Assembly: GCA_965368175.1 (NCBI GenBank) | Contig: CBDULX010000066.1 | Coordinates: forward strand, 1-14,424 | From: CBDULX01 sp965368175 | GTDB lineage: Bacteria; Pseudomonadota; Gammaproteobacteria; SZUA-229 | DNA length: 14,424 nucleotides | Direction of reading: 5' to 3' | Part shown: piece after piece, positions 14,353 through 14,424 of the stretch | Layout: the number at the start of each line of letters is the position of its first letter | How positions within the stretch are numbered: position 1 is the first letter of the stretch | Translations under genes and position numbers: made by a program | The notes under the pieces: generated by a model | Told to the model about the DNA's origin: nothing | Seen by the model: the letters and a program-made list of their open reading frames with translations, nothing else | The model's database searches: none

Positions 14353-14424
14353 TCCCCGATAGCTCAGTTGGTAGAGCAAATGACTGTTAATCATTGGGTC
14401 CGTGGTTCGAGTCCACGTCGGGGA
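14353..14424 (+). tRNA. tRNA-Asn (anticodon GUU), complete to the end of the acceptor stem
   Basis: The cloverleaf can be read in full: acceptor TCCCCGA pairing with TCGGGGA at the window edge, D arm GCTC/GAGC with an AGTTGGTA loop, anticodon stem AATGA/TCATT with loop CTGTTAA (anticodon GTT at 14386-14388), a five-base variable loop, and T arm CGTGG-TTCGAGT-CCACG. Seventy-two bases are present; the discriminator base and any encoded CCA lie beyond the window. The tRNA delivers asparagine to AAC and AAU codons. It has the same transcriptional direction as the aminotransferase gene, with its own promoter upstream. Confidence 0.97.

Overview
The window looks like chromosomal DNA of a free-living gammaproteobacterium that uses type IV pili. 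The signs are a Pil-Chp-type chemosensory cluster, a full-length UvrB, and a class I aspartate aminotransferase next to a bacterial tRNA-Asn. Base composition looks moderate and even (not counted). I see no phage, IS transposase, CRISPR array or defence module.

Region 1 (1-5278, all minus strand) is a chemosensory cluster read right to left: a response regulator with a degenerate receiver followed by a true receiver; a PilH-like single receiver; a PilI/CheW-like adaptor; a PilJ-like membrane chemoreceptor; and the N-terminal 316 residues of a CheA/ChpA-like kinase that runs off the left edge. The receptor would signal through the adaptor to the kinase, which would phosphorylate the two regulators to control pilus extension and retraction. 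No CheR (PilK) or CheB gene lies among these five genes.

Region 2 (5279-5877) is a 0.6 kb intergenic stretch between divergent units, with candidate promoter and palindromic sites near its right end.

Region 3 (5878-9477, plus) is a tightly coupled three-gene operon: an outer-membrane porin-like barrel, a short PstS-like periplasmic binding protein, and an inner-membrane GGDEF-EAL protein with a periplasmic sensor segment. One gene product per envelope layer suggests a trans-envelope pathway setting cyclic di-GMP. This is the best candidate here for a little-described system. Cyclic di-GMP also commonly controls pili, so it may be functionally linked to region 1.

Region 4 (9428-10384, minus) is a DUF4382-type lipoprotein gene whose 3' end overlaps the GGDEF-EAL gene tail to tail by 50 bp. 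Behind it, 10385-10913 is non-coding and carries two unrelated palindromic, MITE-like repeats of about 139 and 132 bp.

Region 5 (10914-14424) is housekeeping: uvrB (minus), divergent from an aspartate aminotransferase gene (plus, TTG start). A stable-RNA-type promoter overlapping the aminotransferase stop codon then leads, through a structured leader with a duplicated tRNA 5' end, into tRNA-Asn(GUU). The window ends at the last base of the tRNA acceptor stem.
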